Under the pieces are notes generated by a model. It was not told where the DNA came from. It saw only the letters and a program-made list of their open reading frames with translations, and searched no databases. This document shows, piece after piece, positions 43,056 through 44,516 of a stretch of 44,516 nt of DNA; within the stretch, counting starts at the first letter, position 1; the number at the start of each line of letters is the position of its first letter. A program made the position numbers and the translations under genes. The DNA is from Candidatus Rokuibacteriota bacterium (lineage in GTDB: Bacteria; Methylomirabilota; Methylomirabilia; Rokubacteriales; CSP1-6), in NCBI GenBank assembly GCA_003220685.1, contig QHTE01000008.1:1-44516 (forward strand), read 5' to 3'.

Positions 43056-43089
43056 TGAGCTCGGCGGTCAACGCCATTCTTGCGAACAC

Positions 43090-43110
43090 GACACTGAGGG
43101 TCGTAGTGTC
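43090..43110. repeat. Inverted repeat between the binding-protein and acetyltransferase genes
   Basis: GACACT and AGTGTC form a perfect 6-bp inverted repeat with a 9-nt centre, just before the GNAT start. It may be a regulator site; arms are short, so chance is possible. Confidence 0.3.
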
Positions 43111-43116
43111 CACTTC

Positions 43117-43955
43117 GTGGCACTGACGAGCGCGTCCAGTTCACCGGTCATCCGCCCATTTCGCTCCGCTGATCTCGACGGCGCCCTGGCCGCGAACGAC
43201 GCCGTCGGATGGTCCGGGCGCCGCGTGCTGTTCGACTACTACTCCGCTCGCGACGATTGTGCGCTGTTCGTCGCCGAGGTGGACGGCGAGATCGTCGGGA
43301 CCGGTGGCGCCACCATCTTCCCCGGTGCGCCGCCCACCGGATGGGTGCACGGGATCGTCGTGCGGCCGGGCCAGCAGCGCTCCGGTCTCGGCGGACGCCT
43401 GACCGAGGCCGCTATCGGCTGGCTGCGCGCCCGCTCGGTCGGCGCGGTGCTGCTGCTCGCGACGGACGCGGGCCGTCCGATATACGAGCGCATCGGCTTC
43501 GTCGCCGGCGAGCGCTACGGCTCGTTTGCATGGCCGACCGCCCCTCCGGACGCGGGCTCTCTGGACGCGGGCACGGCGACTCGACCGATGCAGGCCGCTG
43601 ACCTTCCCGCAGCGTACGCGCTGGACCACGCGGCAACCGGCGAGGACCGTCGCGCCTTCATCGAGGCGTTCGCCTCGTCGGGCTGGGTAGCGACGTGCGG
43701 CGCGCGTGCCCCTGGGGCGGCGGCCCGATCATCGCTCGAGACGCGTCCACGGGCCTGGTGCTTCTTCGCCTTGCTGCTGCCGTGCGACGAGCCCCCCGCT
43801 CGCTGCGTCTACCTGAGGCGAACGAGGCCGCGCTCCAGTATCTGAACAAGCTCGGGATCACCGCGGAACACTACGTCACGCGAATGTGGCTCGGCGCGCC
43901 GCCGCCGTGGCGCGCCAGCATGATCTTCGGCGTTTTCAACTTCGGTGTCGCCTGA
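43117..43955 (+). pseudogene. GNAT acetyltransferase disrupted by a frameshift
   Basis: The first frame (GTG at 43117) encodes a GNAT domain: VIRPFRSADLDGALAAND, GWVHGIVVRPGQQRSGLGG (the Q-x-x-G-x-G acetyl-CoA loop) and PIYERIGFVAGERYG. Near 43690-43705 the protein-like sequence moves to another frame, which begins WGGGPIIARDASTG and continues with SLRLPEANEAALQYLNKLGI and WRASMIFGVFNFGVA to a TGA at 43955. These are two halves of a GNAT protein with the known C-terminal domain. A small indel explains it. The first frame alone would run on as an unrelated Arg-rich tail. The start has only a weak site. Confidence 0.75.
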
Positions 43956-43992
43956 GACCTCCCCGATCGTGCGGCGTGCCGGTCGATTTTGT

Positions 43993-44021
43993 TTGACACG
44001 GTTCGGCGAGGCACGTAGCAT
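43993..44021 (+). promoter_or_regulatory. Promoter upstream of the amidohydrolase leader
   Basis: TTGACA (43993-43998), 17 nt and TAGCAT (44016-44021). The start point would be near 44028, giving a leader of about 220 nt before the amidohydrolase. Confidence 0.55.
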
Positions 44022-44055
44022 CGCGCGGTCGGTTCTGGATACTTGGAGGTGTGCG

Positions 44056-44121
44056 ATGGGACGTCACATCGGCGTCGTTGCTGTCGCGCGCTTGGTCGAG
44101 ACTCTCCGCAGGCCATCCTGA
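44056..44121 (+). CDS. Leader ORF 1 (21 residues) ahead of the amidohydrolase
   Basis: An ATG with GGAGGT 5 nt upstream opens 21 codons (MGRHIGVVAVARLVETLRR then PS). The TGA overlaps the ATG of a second 25-codon ORF (44121-44198) as TGATG. The ribosome site is stronger than that of many real genes here, suggesting a translated leader or decayed gene start. Confidence 0.35.
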   Translation: MGRHIGVVAVARLVETLRRPS

Positions 44122-44198
44122 TGCAAGACTCTTCGCTCGTGTCGGTGCGTGCGCCGCCGGCTGCCCGCTCCGTCGCGCTCTCTTGCGGCAGTCTCTGA
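44121..44198 (+). CDS. Leader ORF 2 (25 residues), coupled to ORF 1
   Basis: Starts within the TGA of ORF 1 and has no Shine-Dalgarno of its own. The peptide (MQDSSLVSVRAPPAARSVAL and SCGSL) shows no known motif. It ends 48 nt before the amidohydrolase ATG. Confidence 0.25.
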   Translation: MQDSSLVSVRAPPAARSVALSCGSL

Positions 44199-44246
44199 GT
44201 CGTTCATCCCTTCGGAGCCGCAGAGGCCCAGAAACGGAGTGACACC

Positions 44247-44516
44247 ATGTCGCGTGAGGATCCAAAGCTCGATACGTGGCTCACTGATGCTCAGCTCGCG
44301 AAATGTGCCAGAGCCGATACCGATCCGTTCCCATCACCCATTCCCACTCAGATCGTGTCGAACGGCGAGTGGCTGCCGATGCCGCAAACCGAGGAACAGC
44401 AGCGCATCGAGGCGCGCACGAACGAGCTTGCCGACGCCGCCGCCAAGAAGCTCGGCATGAGCCGCCGGAAGTTCATGGCGACCACCGGAGGCATGGCCGC
44501 CACGTTCCTCGCGATG
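44247..44516 (+). CDS. Amidohydrolase-family protein with Tat signal (partial, 3' end beyond the window)
   Basis: The first 90 codons are present. After a hydrophilic stretch (MSREDPKLDTWLTDAQLAK) comes a twin-arginine motif SRRKFMATTGGMAATFLAM, the usual opening of a metal-dependent amidohydrolase group exported folded by Tat. A GGAG precedes the ATG. The catalytic domain lies outside the window, so the identification rests on the N-terminal pattern. Two leader ORFs lie between its promoter and start. Confidence 0.55.
   Translation, partial: MSREDPKLDTWLTDAQLAKCARADTDPFPSPIPTQIVSNGEWLPMPQTEEQQRIEARTNELADAAAKKLGMSRRKFMATTGGMAATFLAM

Overview
The window is high-GC bacterial chromosomal DNA of roughly two-thirds G+C, densely packed with genes on both strands. 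The organism is a diderm: there is an LPS-export permease, a beta-barrel outer-membrane protein, a di-heme periplasmic cytochrome c and a TPM-type membrane-protein remnant. Many solute-binding ABC systems, Tat-exported proteins, paired luciferase-like oxidoreductases and stray Rieske, VOC and adducin-type enzymes point to a free-living soil or sediment heterotroph. A Rokubacteria/Methylomirabilota-like lineage fits best. That placement is inference from gene content only; no rRNA or phylogenetic marker was tested. I saw no tRNA, rRNA, CRISPR array, insertion sequence or origin.

Layout. 1-6.6 kb: a partial Baeyer-Villiger monooxygenase; a Ycf46-like AAA+ gene whose ATPase core has been excised in frame; an HpcH/HpaI aldolase followed by an NMT1/SsuA-type ABC importer (binding protein, ATPase, permease); a di-heme cytochrome c peroxidase; a creatininase-like stub. 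6.6-11.5 kb: a Dpp-type peptide/nickel ABC importer on the minus strand and a YVTN beta-propeller gene split by an in-frame TGA. 11.5-17.1 kb: a four-gene minus-strand envelope operon (Gfo/Idh dehydrogenase, DegT aminotransferase, GT4 glycosyltransferase, and a single-chain LptF-LptG fusion). 17.1-23.3 kb: a small secreted protein, a small zinc-ribbon protein in a visibly lower-GC patch, a DUF2867 protein, a truncated cyclase/ATPase regulator and two tandem LLM flavin oxidoreductases.

23.3-34.9 kb, plus strand: a ThDP-dependent enzyme, a complete five-gene Liv-type ABC importer, a Rieske oxygenase and a cyclase-family hydrolase (together a plausible uptake-plus-catabolism cluster), then a LolD/FtsX-type ABC pair overlapping a DUF3299-like secreted protein. 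34.9-38.9 kb, minus strand: a PPi-type phosphofructokinase overlapping a class I fructose-bisphosphate aldolase that lacks a normally conserved loop, a two-domain VOC protein and an adducin-type class II aldolase. 39-44.5 kb: a TPM/YgcG remnant; an iron-type operon (EfeO-like cupredoxin, HemP, outer-membrane barrel) behind an 18-bp perfect palindrome that overlaps its promoter; a DinB-like protein; an orphan peptide-type binding protein with a leaderless-looking promoter; a frameshifted acetyltransferase; and a partial Tat-exported amidohydrolase preceded by two coupled leader ORFs.

Two themes run through the window. First, several genes without a Shine-Dalgarno have a -10-like hexamer only 7-10 nt before the start codon, suggesting leaderless transcripts. 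Second, an unusual number of genes are decayed or internally deleted. The strongest candidates for something little described are the LptFG fusion linked to a 3-amino-sugar gene pair, the palindrome-controlled cupredoxin-HemP-barrel operon, and the ThDP/Liv/Rieske/cyclase cluster.
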